Source of the DNA: Udeniomyces pyricola
Taxonomy: Eukaryota > Basidiomycota > Tremellomycetes > Cystofilobasidiales > Mrakiaceae
Assembly: GCA_039545295.1 (NCBI GenBank)
Contig: BCIK01000036.1
Location: 29,407-93,406 of the forward strand
Length of the DNA: 64,000 nt
Reading direction: 5' to 3'
In this document: piece by piece, positions 22,201 to 33,215 of the stretch
Numbering within the stretch: position 1 is the stretch's first letter
Layout of the letters: every line of letters begins with the position of its first letter
Made by a program: the position numbers and the translations under genes
The notes under the pieces: model-generated
Told to the model about the DNA's origin: nothing
Databases searched by the model: none
The model's input: only the letters and a program-made list of their open reading frames with translations

Positions 22201-25200
22201 TGCACGTCGTCAATCCACCCCTGCCTACCAAAACATGCTGGTGAGTTTATTTTTCATCGAACATTGCGATCTTTGAACTTTCGTGATGCTGGTGGGAATA
22301 TTCTTCTGGCCATCCTCCCCCCCCCCCCTCTTTCCTTCCATCTAATTCTTTCGCCCCTCATCTGACATGTCTGTTTTCATCGTGCTCCTTGTACCTTTTC
22401 TTTACCCCTGGGCTTACAATATCGCTACTCAAATTGCAGAAACAACGGTCCACGCTTCCCATCTCATCTTACCGAGATACTATCGTCGAGACTTTGGAGA
22501 ATTCCCAAATCCTCGTTTTAAGCGGAGAGACTGGATGGTGAGTTCATCTTTGCCTTCCTCTTCCTTAAGCGCGATGGATGTTGCCTTGAAAGAACGCTTT
22601 CTAATTTGTCTTCTTGCCCTTCTTCCCCAACAACTCTTATCTGTAGTGGTAAATCAACGCAACTTCCATCGTTCCTGCTCGAGGATCAGCTCTCCAAGGG
22701 CAAGCACTGCAAGATCTACGTTACCGAGCCCCGTCGAATCTCGGCCATCTCGCTCGCTCAGAGAGTCTCGCAAGAGCTAGGTGACTCTCCCGGTCAGGTT
22801 GGAACAAACAACTCACTTGTTGGATACTCGATTCGGTTGGAAAATTGCGTTTCAAAGAACACGGTTGGTGCCAGGTTGAGCTCGACCTTATTTCATTTTT
22901 AACTCTTTTTTTTTGTACTTTCATGTCTGTTGAGAACACGATCAGACCAGAGGTAAGGATTGCTGACCTCTAATCATGTGCGGCTTTTCGGCAGAGACTC
23001 GCGTTCGTCACCAACGGAATTGCCCTTCGAATGCTCGAGAGTGGAACCGGCGTTGCTGGCGGAAAAGGCACCGCCTTTGATGAGATCACTGTGAGCCAAA
23101 GGTTCTTTAAGCCGGCAAGCCAGCAACCACATTCGAACATTGATGCTAACGATATCTTCCTTTCACTTGTTTGCCTTGACGATAGCACATCATCGTCGAT
23201 GAGGTCCACGAGCGCTCGATTGAGTGTGAGTTATCTTCGTAACGCAATTGGAGGTAGTTCCATTTTGACCGATGACGTCACGTAAATTGACTCGGCTTGT
23301 ATGTTTCTTGTCTCATCAGCCGACTTCTTGTTGATTGTCCTCAAGACCTTGCTCGAGCAGAGGAAGGATCTCAAGTAAGTGGCTAGTTTGTTTGTTGCTC
23401 GTGGCTGACTCGCCTTCTGATCTGGAATTTTCCTTTCGTGTCTAATTGTCTTTGCCGTAGGGTCGTTCTCATGAGTGCTACGGTTGATGCCGAGAAAATC
23501 TCCGAGTTCTTTGGTGGATGCCCGACGCTCTCAGTGCCTGGACGAACGTTCCCCGTCAAGACTTGCTTCCTGGAGGACGCTGTCGAGACTTCCAAATGGT
23601 TCATCAATCAAGACTCACCTTATGCTCGAAGGAGTGGGTTCTGGGACATTTTTCTATCGTTCACCAACGTGCGTTTGCCGCTCGTCACCAATCCTGACCC
23701 TAACTTTTCCTCCTCGCCCGAAATGCAACAGACAACAAATTTAACAAGAGTCGCACACCGAAACTCGACTGGAACGAGGATGTTGTCGTTGATCAGCAGC
23801 AGGATGACGATGAAGACAACACAGACAAGCCCGTCGCACCCGTCAAGCTCGAGAAGAAGTACGGTGTCAAGACCGTTGCGACGGTCAACCTTCTCGACGA
23901 GAGACTTATTGCGTACGACTTGGTACGTTCTCACAATAAAATGAGACAAAGGCATAAGACCAGTTCATGAGTGCATCGAGTCGCCCTGACTTACTTCATA
24001 ACGCGATTCCACTGTCTCATTGGTAGATTGTCCGGTTGTTGGAGCGACTCTGCTTGGAGGATCCTGCTTACAAGCCTTACTCGGCCTCGGTCCTGATTTT
24101 CATGCCTGGAATGAACGAGATCCGGCGTCTCAATGACATGCTTCAAGAGCATCCGGCATTTGGTTCTCAGGACTTTGTTATTTACCCGTTGCATTCGAGG
24201 TATGTTGAAGTTTTTTTTTTCTGCCGTGACACCATCACGAATTGACCATCAAGCTGCTGGTTTCGTACACTCTTACTGTCTGCTTCTCACACAGTGTCTC
24301 GTCCGAAGGTCAGAGTGCCGTTTTCAATACACCTCCGGCCGGCGTCCGCAAAATTGTCATTTCGACCAACATTGCCGAGACAGGTGTCACCATCCCAGAT
24401 GTCGTCTGTGTCATTGACAGTGGAAAGCATCGAGAGATGAGGTTCGTCGTCGCTGTTACTGGTGTTGTTCACAGCGTGGAAGGCGTGTTTTCTTCCTTCG
24501 AATGATCCTCGTTTTGACTCACACTACTCGCGCTTCTTTCTTCAGATTCGACGAAAAACGACAGATCTCAAAACTCGTCGAGTGCTGGATTGCCAAAAGT
24601 AACGCCGCCCAACGACGTGGTCGAGCCGGTCGAGTTCAAGAAGGTCTCGCCTTCCACCTTTTCTCTAAGCTCAAGCACGATACCCAACTTCAAGATCATC
24701 CGCTTCCAGAGATGCTTCGGCTCTCTTTGCAAGATCTTGCGTTGCGAATCAAGATCCTTAAGACCAAAATTGGAAATTCTATTGAAGATGGTGAGTCTCA
24801 TGACGTCGGGTCTTGCCTTGACTTATCCAGAAATTCGTTGCTGACTCATGACTTGTTCGTCCATGATAGTCCTCTCTAAAGCTCTCGACCCTCCTCTACC
24901 TTTGAACGTTCAACGTGGTAAGAATACACTTGCCTTTTGTCTGTGTGCCTGCATCAACTTGCTCTTACACTGTCATGTTCTTGTCGCTACTGCATGCCAA
25001 CAGCTGTCTCTTCCCTTGTTGAGGTCAAGGCTTTGACAACCAACGAGGAAATTACGCCTATGGGTCGATTACTGTCCAAACTTCCAATGGACGTTCATCT
25101 CGGTGAGCAGGTCCTCTTATTGCTCGGCCGAACACGTCTCCCCTTCATTTATATTTCTTACTCACCAGACTGCATGTCCGTTCCAAATTGCCTTCGTCTC

Positions 25201-26734
25201 TTCAAGGCAAATTCCTTCTCGTCGCAGCTCTTTTCAAGTGCTTGGATCCTGCTTTGACGATTGCTGCTACTTTAAATTCAAAATCGCCTTTCGTCGCGCC
25301 TTTTGGATTGGAGCAAGAGGCTGATCGATCCAAGGCGTCATTCAAGACGGGTAAGTGCGCTATTTCTATGACCCCAGTCTGACTCTACTCTCTATGAAGT
25401 TTGGGATTTACGATCAGCTCATGTCTGACACAATTGCCCTTTCGTGACGTATGACTCGCTACAGGCAACAGCGACTTTCTTACTCTTCACAATGCCTTTT
25501 CTAGTTGGCGGAGAGCGTCGGCCAACCCAAACTTTGTCCGGGTCTTTTGCCGGAAGAACTTCGTATGTCCAAGCCATTCTTTCACGCTTGTTGATTAATC
25601 ATTTGACCCATTTGCACTGACTATGTGCTGACCGGTCTGATCCTAAATTGTACGCATGGTTCTGTTTCCATCAGCTCTCACACCAGAATCTCCAGCAGAT
25701 TGAGGAACTTCGGCAACAACTTTTCTCGTAAGACCACATTTGTCATCCATCCATGGGTGCCCTGGTGGTGCCCACTGCCCTTGTTGCCTTGTGGGCGCCA
25801 GGCACTAGATCTCGAACTGATAGGAACGTCTTTTATCTCACACAGGTATCTTGTCGACTCGGGATTCGTGAACGTGTCCGACGAGCAAAGAAGCATCATC
25901 TCTCGGTATGCTCAACAGTCTGATTCCCTAGATGACTTCCTTGATCCCTTGCTTGATTGGCTCGGACTCGTACGGCAAACTAACGACGACATGTGCTTTC
26001 CCTTCTGTCTCTCGTCTTACATTCTCCTCGGCCCAGCGCTCGATTCTCGCGTTCCCGTGCCTCCCGCTTCCTGCCAATTCCGACTGATCTCGACGTCAAT
26101 TCCTCCGACGAACATATGATTTCTGCCGCGCTCGCCGCCGGTCTCTTTCCCAAGATCCTTTCGATTGATCCGCAATCATGGCAGCTTCGCACATACTCTA
26201 ATAACCAACCGGCGAGCATTCATCCGAGCTCCGTCAACTTCCGCATGAAGCCCGCCGATTGGGGCTCGAACCACTTGGCGTTCTTCACGATCATGCATTC
26301 GAAGAAACTGTATGCGTGGGAGACTGGACCGGTTGATGATCGAGCGTTGGTTTTGTTGTGTGGTGATGCGGATTTCAAAGTTCGTTCTCACATCCCTTTT
26401 CCTCTCACTTCCTTTCTGACTCTCCGGTCTACTGTCAAGATTGTGTCACTGTCTTATCATCGTGTATATGGACTGATATTCATCTCTCTTTGCTCCTCTT
26501 CTTTCTCGACAGCTCACCGCGTCTTCCCTCCAGCTGGACCGAAAGCTCAAACTTCACGTCCCTCCCAAGACGCTCATTGCACTCAAAGTGCTTCGAACTG
26601 AGCTCGCCTCGATCCTTGCCGCCAAGATGAAGGGCAAAGAAATCTCGGCTGAGCAAGAGGAGTGGTGGGCGCTTGCGTTGGATGTGTTTGGAAGGGAGAA
26701 AGTTGCTGGGGAGGAACTTCACATCACATCGTGA
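19299..26734 (+). CDS. DEAH-box RNA helicase, DHX29/YLR419W type
   Basis: ATP-dependent RNA helicase; DHX29 relatives assist 40S scanning on structured mRNAs. The start is a 22-base exon (MAKKKKS) joined in phase to [16 protein letters not shown]. Order: a UBA-like segment ([20 protein letters not shown], near 20320); Ser-rich linker; RWD/dsRBD-like region ([20 protein letters not shown]); then helicase motifs I GETGCGKST, Ia [45 protein letters not shown] and [10 protein letters not shown], spread over many short exons from 22440 to 24650. The winged-helix/HA2 ([19 protein letters not shown]) and OB-fold regions follow. The C-terminus is [19 protein letters not shown], stop TGA at 26732-26734. 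Predicted length is about 1,400-1,500 residues. DHX57 is the main alternative; the UBA-plus-RWD architecture is shared, so I give no symbol. Confidence 0.92.
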
Positions 26735-27560
26735 AGCAAGAAGGATGTATTAGGTGGTGGGGTAGAAGGAAGGTTGGACAAAACATAGAAAGGAGCAACA
26801 GATTGGACGTAGAAAGATGGGTCTATTCTCAACTTCACATGGAGTTATATAGAAAAAGACGAGAGCTATCGTGCCAGATCGTATAGTCGATGCCTATATC
26901 ACGGCCTTGGCGCATTCGAAAGAGCCCATGCGTCAATTCTAACACAAAAAGGGAGAGGACTTCCTGGGCAAAGTAGTAGTGGCGGCTGGAACATGTCGGC
27001 CCATCGACAGCCCCAACCTGATTGTTGATCGTTCATCGCGCGAGACTTCCCCCTTCATGTCAAGAACTGATCTAGCATGGTGTGCCTTTGTCGCTGTTTC
27101 ACTGATATGCTCTACTTCATTTGACCAGTTCACTAACTACGTACAACAGTCGATTTAGTGTACGTCAATGGGACCGATACGCATCATGTTCGACCGGCTC
27201 GACTCAGTTCCGATGCGCGAGAATGACGATTCGGCAAAAGACGTATCATATATATATCGCTTGCAGATGCAGACCAAGGTCCTCAAATCATCACAGATCC
27301 AGAAACAAGATCGCACACGAGATAGAAGTGAGACAGAGAAAGTCGAGGAGGGATTGAGTGTGGGATGGGGTTTGCGGTATGATGAATACCGCTCTTTGGT
27401 GCTCTTCAGGCCTTCGCGGCGATGCTGGGAGTGTAATCACGACGATAAACACGTACGATCCAGCAAGAAATGAGATGTTGTGAATTAGATTTCAAGACAA
27501 GGAAAGAGATGATGTGAGAACACTAGACGCCAAGCTAAAGGTTGAACGACTGAAGAAAAC
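26735..27560. other. Convergent intergenic region, helicase / SLC25-like gene
   Basis: About 825 bases between two stop codons. A 101-codon plus-strand frame (27168-27473) has no recognised domain, and its codon make-up and position in a convergent gap argue for chance. Nothing else was seen. Confidence 0.45.
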
Positions 27561-30500
27561 TCACGCATCAGAGATGAGCTTCCAAAGGATGGAGAAAAGC
27601 AGGCCTTGGAGACCGTTTGTCCTGGGGAGCCAACAAGCAAGATCTCAGTTACTTATACAAGGCGAGACCATATAGGAAAGGATACAGCAGGAGACGAGGC
27701 TAGCTCGACGCACAGGATTCGCGTCCCCAACCCTCGACCAAACAATCCTCGTACCCCATCCTTCTCGACAATCTCCTTGGCACTCTGCCAGTACCCGATG
27801 TCACCGGCATGCGTTTGCCTGTACGTCTTGAGGACTCGAAGACTATTGGAGCACGTGTCGGACACGACAGATGACGAGAAGCCAATCAAGGCCTGTCGGA
27901 GGAGCTTCTGAACGAGGTTATGAGGGAGAGGTAAGGCCTCGGACAGGTAGTTGTAGGTAGCGAACCTATGGAACAGCGGCAGAGGATTGTTAGCAGAGAT
28001 TTCTCGATCTTTGCGGAACGAACCAGGAGAGCAGATCGGAGAGAGAAAGCGAACGAACCAAGGGTAATGACCGACAAATGTAGCAGCTGCAGTAGCTAGC
28101 GCACCATACCAAAGCGAGCCCACTCCTCGATCAGCGATTCGGGCGCGCAGAAGGCGAAGTCCGGCACGACCTCCCTCGGTTTGTTGAGTGGTCTATAAGA
28201 GTTACATTGAGCCCAGAATTGGTCGTTATGAGTAATAGAAGAAACAGAGGAGCTAAGCTTCGATACCCCTAGACGGGCTGGAGCTAGATATCGCGATGGC
28301 GATAACAGCTTACCTTGAGCGCGTCGATAGGCGTCAAGCTCATCCGGAAGACAGCCGAGGCGAGACTGGCACCAACGGTCTTAACGAGAACGCTAAAAAT
28401 CGAATTCAGATGAGAAAGTAAGCTTGTCAGTGAGAACAAGAACGAAGCGAGCGAGACAAAACGCACTCACGGCAATTCAATCGACTCCAAGAGAGCAATG
28501 ATGCCTGCATTCGCAGCTGTGTCTCCGAATCTCGAGAGGGGTCCTTGAAACAGAGCAGCAGGGAGACCGGCATAGAATCTGGGGCAAGAAGGACAATGGA
28601 CACCGTTAAGTTTTTGCTGGCCAGAAGACCCGTCCATAAAGAAGCGAAAAATGGACGATGAATGCATCACCTTGGGAAACCGCCGTGAGACTTAAGATGA
28701 GCAAAGGAACCCTTGATGGTTCCACCGTTACGATATTGGTAGTTCATGATGGTTCGGAGCGGCATCAGAGTCAACACTTGGAGGACCATCGCGAGAGCGC
28801 CGGCGATTCCCCCACCGGCAGCGCTCTTGAGTGTCTTCTTCCAGTCCACGTCGCTTTCAAAGCTGATACCGTGACCGACGACAGCGAGAGCAGCAGCGAG
28901 AGGGAACGGGAAGAGAACCGGCGTCAGCAGGTGGAGGTTCGTCAGGGTAAGACCGAGGTGAGTGACGATGGGACCGGTCGAAAAGGGCAGCAATGGTGGC
29001 GTCATGGACAGAAGGGCGAGGGTAAACGACTGCAAAGGAGGGGACAACAAAAAGACACGCGTTATTGTGATGCACTTTTGATGAAGGTATATACAAAAGA
29101 GGGTCTTACCAGAACACGATCGGAGTTCCAAATGTGGTGCGGAAGTCGATTGGCAAAGTGAAGGGCAGTGACGGTCAAACTAGGAATAGCAGCAAATCGC
29201 CAAAGCACGATGCTTAGGATAGCACCGAGGGTCTGAACTTCCTTCTTAGGAACGCTGATATAGAGAGAAAAAAGACAAAAATCAATGAGTTCTTTCACTT
29301 TGGAAGGACCAAGAGTGAGGTAAGTAACGAATCCAGTTGCTTACCCATCAGTTTTCCTCAGTCCTCCGCCGGTACCCAAGATCTCAAGGACAGGATAGAC
29401 GGCTCCAAGCCACGAAACAACGGTTCCCAAAGTCCCTCCAATCCAGCCGTTGATACGGGCACCCGTACCGAATTCGCCACCTCGCTGGCCAAAGATGGCG
29501 TTTTGAACCCCGGGAATGAGGATGACTGGCAGGGTGACGAGGAACGAGATGATGAAAGGGGAGAGATACGAGAGCCAGTCCCTCTTCTCCGTAGATAATT
29601 CAATGGTCTGTGCGGTTTGAGCTGGTGAGGCGGAAGCGAGGAGAGGTGAAGCTTCGGTCACATGGTCCTCAGTCGAAGGCCGAGGAGAAGCAGCCTCTTC
29701 TTCGTCCTCGATTGACGAGATGGGCAGATAAATTGCCTGCTTGGGCTTTGGAAGGAGGGGCGAGATGGTTGTACTAGATGACCAACGCGCACGTGACGTC
29801 AGCTTGTATGGTTCATAACGTGATGGGCAGAAGGTTTGGACCACAGCGATCGAATGGACGGAACCTACCGAGCAATCTCGCTGACGACAGCGTAGAGAAG
29901 AACATAGTTGGCTCCTCGCTTGATGAGATCAGCTGTCTGCTCCGTCTCAAATGCGTAGAGGTGGTTGATAAGGCCCGGAGTCCGTGCGAGACCAGCAAGG
30001 ATGAGAAGAGGGAATGAGGTCAGGCTAAGGAAGATCAAAGTTCGGAACCAAACATATTTGAAGTCAGCAGGTCGCAGAAGTTGGATCCTCGGATTCATTG
30101 AATGAAAGGTATCGACCGACTTGTTGAAAGAGAGCGTCTCGACAATCCAGTACGGCAAGCCGAAAAGTCCGTAGAAGATGGTCCAGGAGACGAAGAGCGA
30201 AAGAAGGTGGGTCACGAGCGTAAAGACGAGAATAGGCCAGTCTGGGGTGGAGGACGCATGACGACAAGGCATTGAGCATCCAGCCAGAATACCTGGGATG
30301 ACGATTGATCGGATACGTACAAGAAAAGATGTCGCGAATGGAGGTCTCTGATCCTACGACAGAGAAGACGAGAGCGGGCAGAGAGATGGTCCTAGCGATA
30401 CGTCTCAAGCCCTGGATGAGGATGAGGATAACCAAGGTGGTTGATTAATCGATTGCGGGACTCGGTCAAGTACAGTTGTCGGATGATGATGCTGAGAGGA

Positions 30501-30771
30501 CCTAGACATACGAGGGCGGTATCATGAGCAAAGACCCGAGTTCCACCAGCGAGGTACCCGACAAAGAGGAGGGCGACCGTAGCAAAGGTGGCCTGGTGGA
30601 GGAAGCGATGAGGAGTATGGGGCGTGGGTGGGAAGAGAAGCGAGACATGCGTGCGGCGACGCATCAGAGAGTGCACCCTTGCTGGCTAGGGCACCGGGAA
30701 TGAGGTCTGTAGTGACCGACCTGGGAGATGACAAAAACGACTCTGAGATATGACTGTTGTTCGTATTCCAT
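27561..30771 (-). CDS. Polytopic membrane protein with C-terminal SLC25 (mitochondrial carrier)-like domain
   Basis: Not a carrier I can name. About nine exons; joins checked by phase, for example SEIAR to TTISPLLPK, DIFS to YWPILVFTLV, and GTRIL to TNGLQGLLF. The N-terminal half has several hydrophobic segments: ATFATVALLFVGYLAGG; WPILVFTLVTHLLSLF; FRTLIFLSLTSFPLLILAGL; YLSPFIISFLVTLPVILIPG. An acidic linker (SSIEDEEEAASP) separates the second and third groups. The C-terminal half carries three degenerate carrier repeats: GGGIAGALAMVLQVLTLMPLR, then TPIDALKTTQQTEGG (the only near-canonical PxD/ExxK/R), then SNSLRVLKTYRQ with GRGLGTRIL. It ends FSILWKLISDA, TGA at 27561-27563. The start is uncertain: ATG at 30771 followed by an intron with a weak GTCGGT donor, or ATG at 30664 reading into the same exon. 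Mitochondrial location is inferred from the domain. Confidence 0.8.
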
Positions 30772-32034
30772 CAGTAAGGGAGATATGTCGAGTGGATGAT
30801 GTGGGTGGTTCGAGGGAAGCGCTGGGGGAGTGCAAGTCGTGTAAGAGAGGCGATTAGTATTCTAAGTGCGATTGCCTGATCAGCCTTTTCGCTCTCCTCC
30901 GATGGCAAATTGATTGATCGTTTTTTTTTTGTTTTTTTTTTTATCACGTCCATTTATTGCATGCTTCTATATGTGAATATGTGCCATTTCCAGTATACAT
31001 ACATAGTAAGTATCGTTACAAGCATGTGATATCGGTTTGACTTTGTACATGTATATATCTGTATCATGATATATAGATTAGTAACTCGGATGATCTGATC
31101 TTGTCTGATCAATGATCTGACCGGTGACCATGATGGATCACGCCGACCGCGTATACATATTCTCATGATATATATATCCTTCATCCCAAGGTCTGATCAT
31201 ATTTGCCTCTTGTCACATCGCATATCGACCGCTCATCATGTCATGATGGTCAACTGCATGAGTGTACAACGTAACTTCACTCGCGTACAGAAAATTAAAG
31301 TCGATCGGCCTTAGCTCTGGCCGGCGGGTACTCGAGCAGCATGAAGCTTGATCGATGATCTTCGATCCGAAATGCACAGTCACACTAGCTATGAAGATCG
31401 ACGCGACGCCATGCATATGCAAGGCAGACATCAAACATCATGCATCATGCATCATGCATGCATCATCAGTTGATCTCAACATCAAACATATGATGGTACA
31501 GATCGAGTGCCTGGAAGATCGAGCTAGTATGACGAGCATCTCTTAGTTCCAGCCTCACGTGGCTTTTGGTGTATGGTATGTGACGTATGAGTACCGGCCA
31601 CCCTGCATGCATGCGCCATGTATCATGTGATGCAAGACGGTGCGTGATCGGGCTCCACCGGTCACCGGGTGGGCGTCGATCGATCTNCCCCGCCACGTCG
31701 ATCCCGAGAGGAAAACCACTCGCGTCCGGCTTTGATGCCGTTCACGAGATCAAGCCAGGAAGTCGTATCCGAGATTTAATATCCTGTCTCGATCGATATG
31801 TCGCACAGAGAAAGTCGACAGAAGCGAAAAACAGGGCAGGCAAATGACGTCGCTAAATCACGCAGCGTTTGTTAAGGCAAAGTGCATCTGCAGGTGGTTA
31901 CTTAACCCCCCCCCTTTCGATCTGTATAAAATGGCTTGAAACTCTTCATCTGTTGCTGGTCTTCTCCATCATCCCTCACCTTCACTACTTCACTCTCCAT
32001 CTCCCCTTACTCAACCCAACTCAACTCACCGATT
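30772..32034. other. Long non-coding region, rich in CATG/GATC palindromes
   Basis: 1.26 kb without a gene; it separates two divergently read genes. From about 30950 to 31700 it is packed with short palindromic words (CATGAT, GATC, ATGCAT, TATATA). These include a tandem ATCATGC motif at 31437-31470. One base is unresolved (N at 31687). The last 100 bases hold a TATA box and C/T-rich leader of the small repeat-protein gene. Confidence 0.6.
31925..31930 (+). promoter_or_regulatory. TATA box of the small repeat-protein gene
   Basis: TATAAA lies 105 bases upstream of the ATG at 32035, preceded by a CCCCCCCCC run and followed by a C/T-rich, ATG-poor leader (apart from an ATG immediately after the box). 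TATA boxes at this distance in fungi usually mark strongly regulated genes. Confidence 0.6.
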
Positions 32035-32628
32035 ATGTCTACTTACAAGCCCTCTGAGGTAAGTTGGCAACGGTCGTATCTATTTGACTGGACCATCTTG
32101 CTTCCCAACTTCACCCGATGCCATCGCTGACTTCCTACCATCTCGCATCTCAATCTCTCTCTCTCCCCTCCCCCCCCCCCCCCCCCCTTCCCTTCTCTTT
32201 GCGTCCTCGGCTTGTCTACCTCGCAGCACGACGGCCTCAAGGAGGACGGTACCCCTGACAAGCGAATGTCGTCCGAGCACGGTTTCGGAGCTGACCATGA
32301 GCGAGCGTACGTTCCTTTCCATGATTCTCGGGTTCGATCTACTAGATCTATGCGGCGATGGTCGCTCGACAGCCAATTTTCTCTCTCGCCATCCAGCACA
32401 ACAACAAACTAATTCTATGCGATCTCTCTGTCATTACTTTCCATTCTTTTATGCCCTTCCCCTAGTTCCGAGCTCGGCAAGCAGGGCGGTTCAACCACCG
32501 GTGGCGACAACACCTCTTCCACCGACCTTAACGAATCTTCTGCCACTGGTGGATCGTACAAGCCCCTCCAGCACGACGGTCTTAAGGAGGATGGAACTCC
32601 CGATCTTCGAGTCAAGGGCAACAAGTAA
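32035..32628 (+). CDS. Small hydrophilic protein with duplicated YKPxxHDGLKEDGTPDxR motif
   Basis: Three exons give 88 residues. Exon 1 encodes MSTYKPSE (donor GTAAGT). Exon 2 starts HDGLKEDGTPDKR and ends GADHERA. Exon 3 starts SELGKQGGSTT, where phases join Ala to Ser, and ends HDGLKEDGTPDLRVKGNK with TAA at 32626-32628. The unit YKP-x-x-HDGLKEDGTPD-x-R occurs twice, once at each end. The middle has a KQGG element like the KGG motifs of stress proteins, and a Gly/Ser/Thr-rich linker. There is no signal peptide or membrane segment, and it is very polar and likely disordered. Such proteins are often stress- or stationary-phase-induced hydrophilins, but that role is inference. Intron 1 contains an 18-base C run. 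Confidence 0.85.
32170..32187 (+). repeat. 18-base C run inside intron 1 of the small repeat-protein gene
   Basis: Uninterrupted C run upstream of the CGCAG acceptor (exon 2 begins at 32227). Sense-strand poly-C also occurs in introns of the helicase (22317-22328), SLA2 (50661-50672 and 51551-51559, read on the minus strand) and CSL4 (55836-55846, minus strand). Confidence 0.95.
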
Positions 32629-33215
32629 AACAGTTGGGCCTTTATGAATTGGTCGCGATGATGAAGGAAGCTGTTTGTTATTCTAAAGTCCTTGTATACG
32701 ATCACTGTATTACATGCATCTTGTCTGGTTTATGTTCGTGTTTGAGTCTTTCCTGCTACGCAAGACAAAGCGATATGCAGCCGCTGTTCGCTTTTTGAGC
32801 CATTCTGAAGGTGATAACGTTTGATAGGATCTGGTACGTAGTCTCGTGAGTTGAGCAGCATGATGATGTTGTGATGATTGTTGTCACGCGATGGCTCCAC
32901 CCGTCGGGCCCGACGCAGCGATGTCGCGCAACGCATCAACAATCATCGACCATCGATCGTCGATCATCGACCAACGTACGACGTCCAGTACTGTCAGATC
33001 CGCCCGGACCGTGGATCAGTGCACGATGTGTATTGCAGGAAAGAGAAATAGGCATGACGACAGTTTTGTTTTTCTACCTCTGAATCGATGACAGCAGCAC
33101 GGTGATATTCTATAACTATGCGCCTTGGACACCTTGGACCCTAAAGATACAGTGCACATAAAATTATCTATCAAATAATATCAACATCGGCGCGAATATC
33201 GATCCACACCGTCAA
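32629..33215. other. Convergent intergenic region, small repeat-protein gene / VMS1
   Basis: About 590 bases. At 32938-32985 there is a dense cluster of ATCGACC / GATCGTCGATC words, which can pair with each other and form a hairpin. No coding region supported. Confidence 0.5.

Noticed and set aside
27168..27473. 101-codon plus frame in the convergent gap after the helicase
   Set aside because: No domain, no promoter-like region, and the helicase stop at 26734 is clear.
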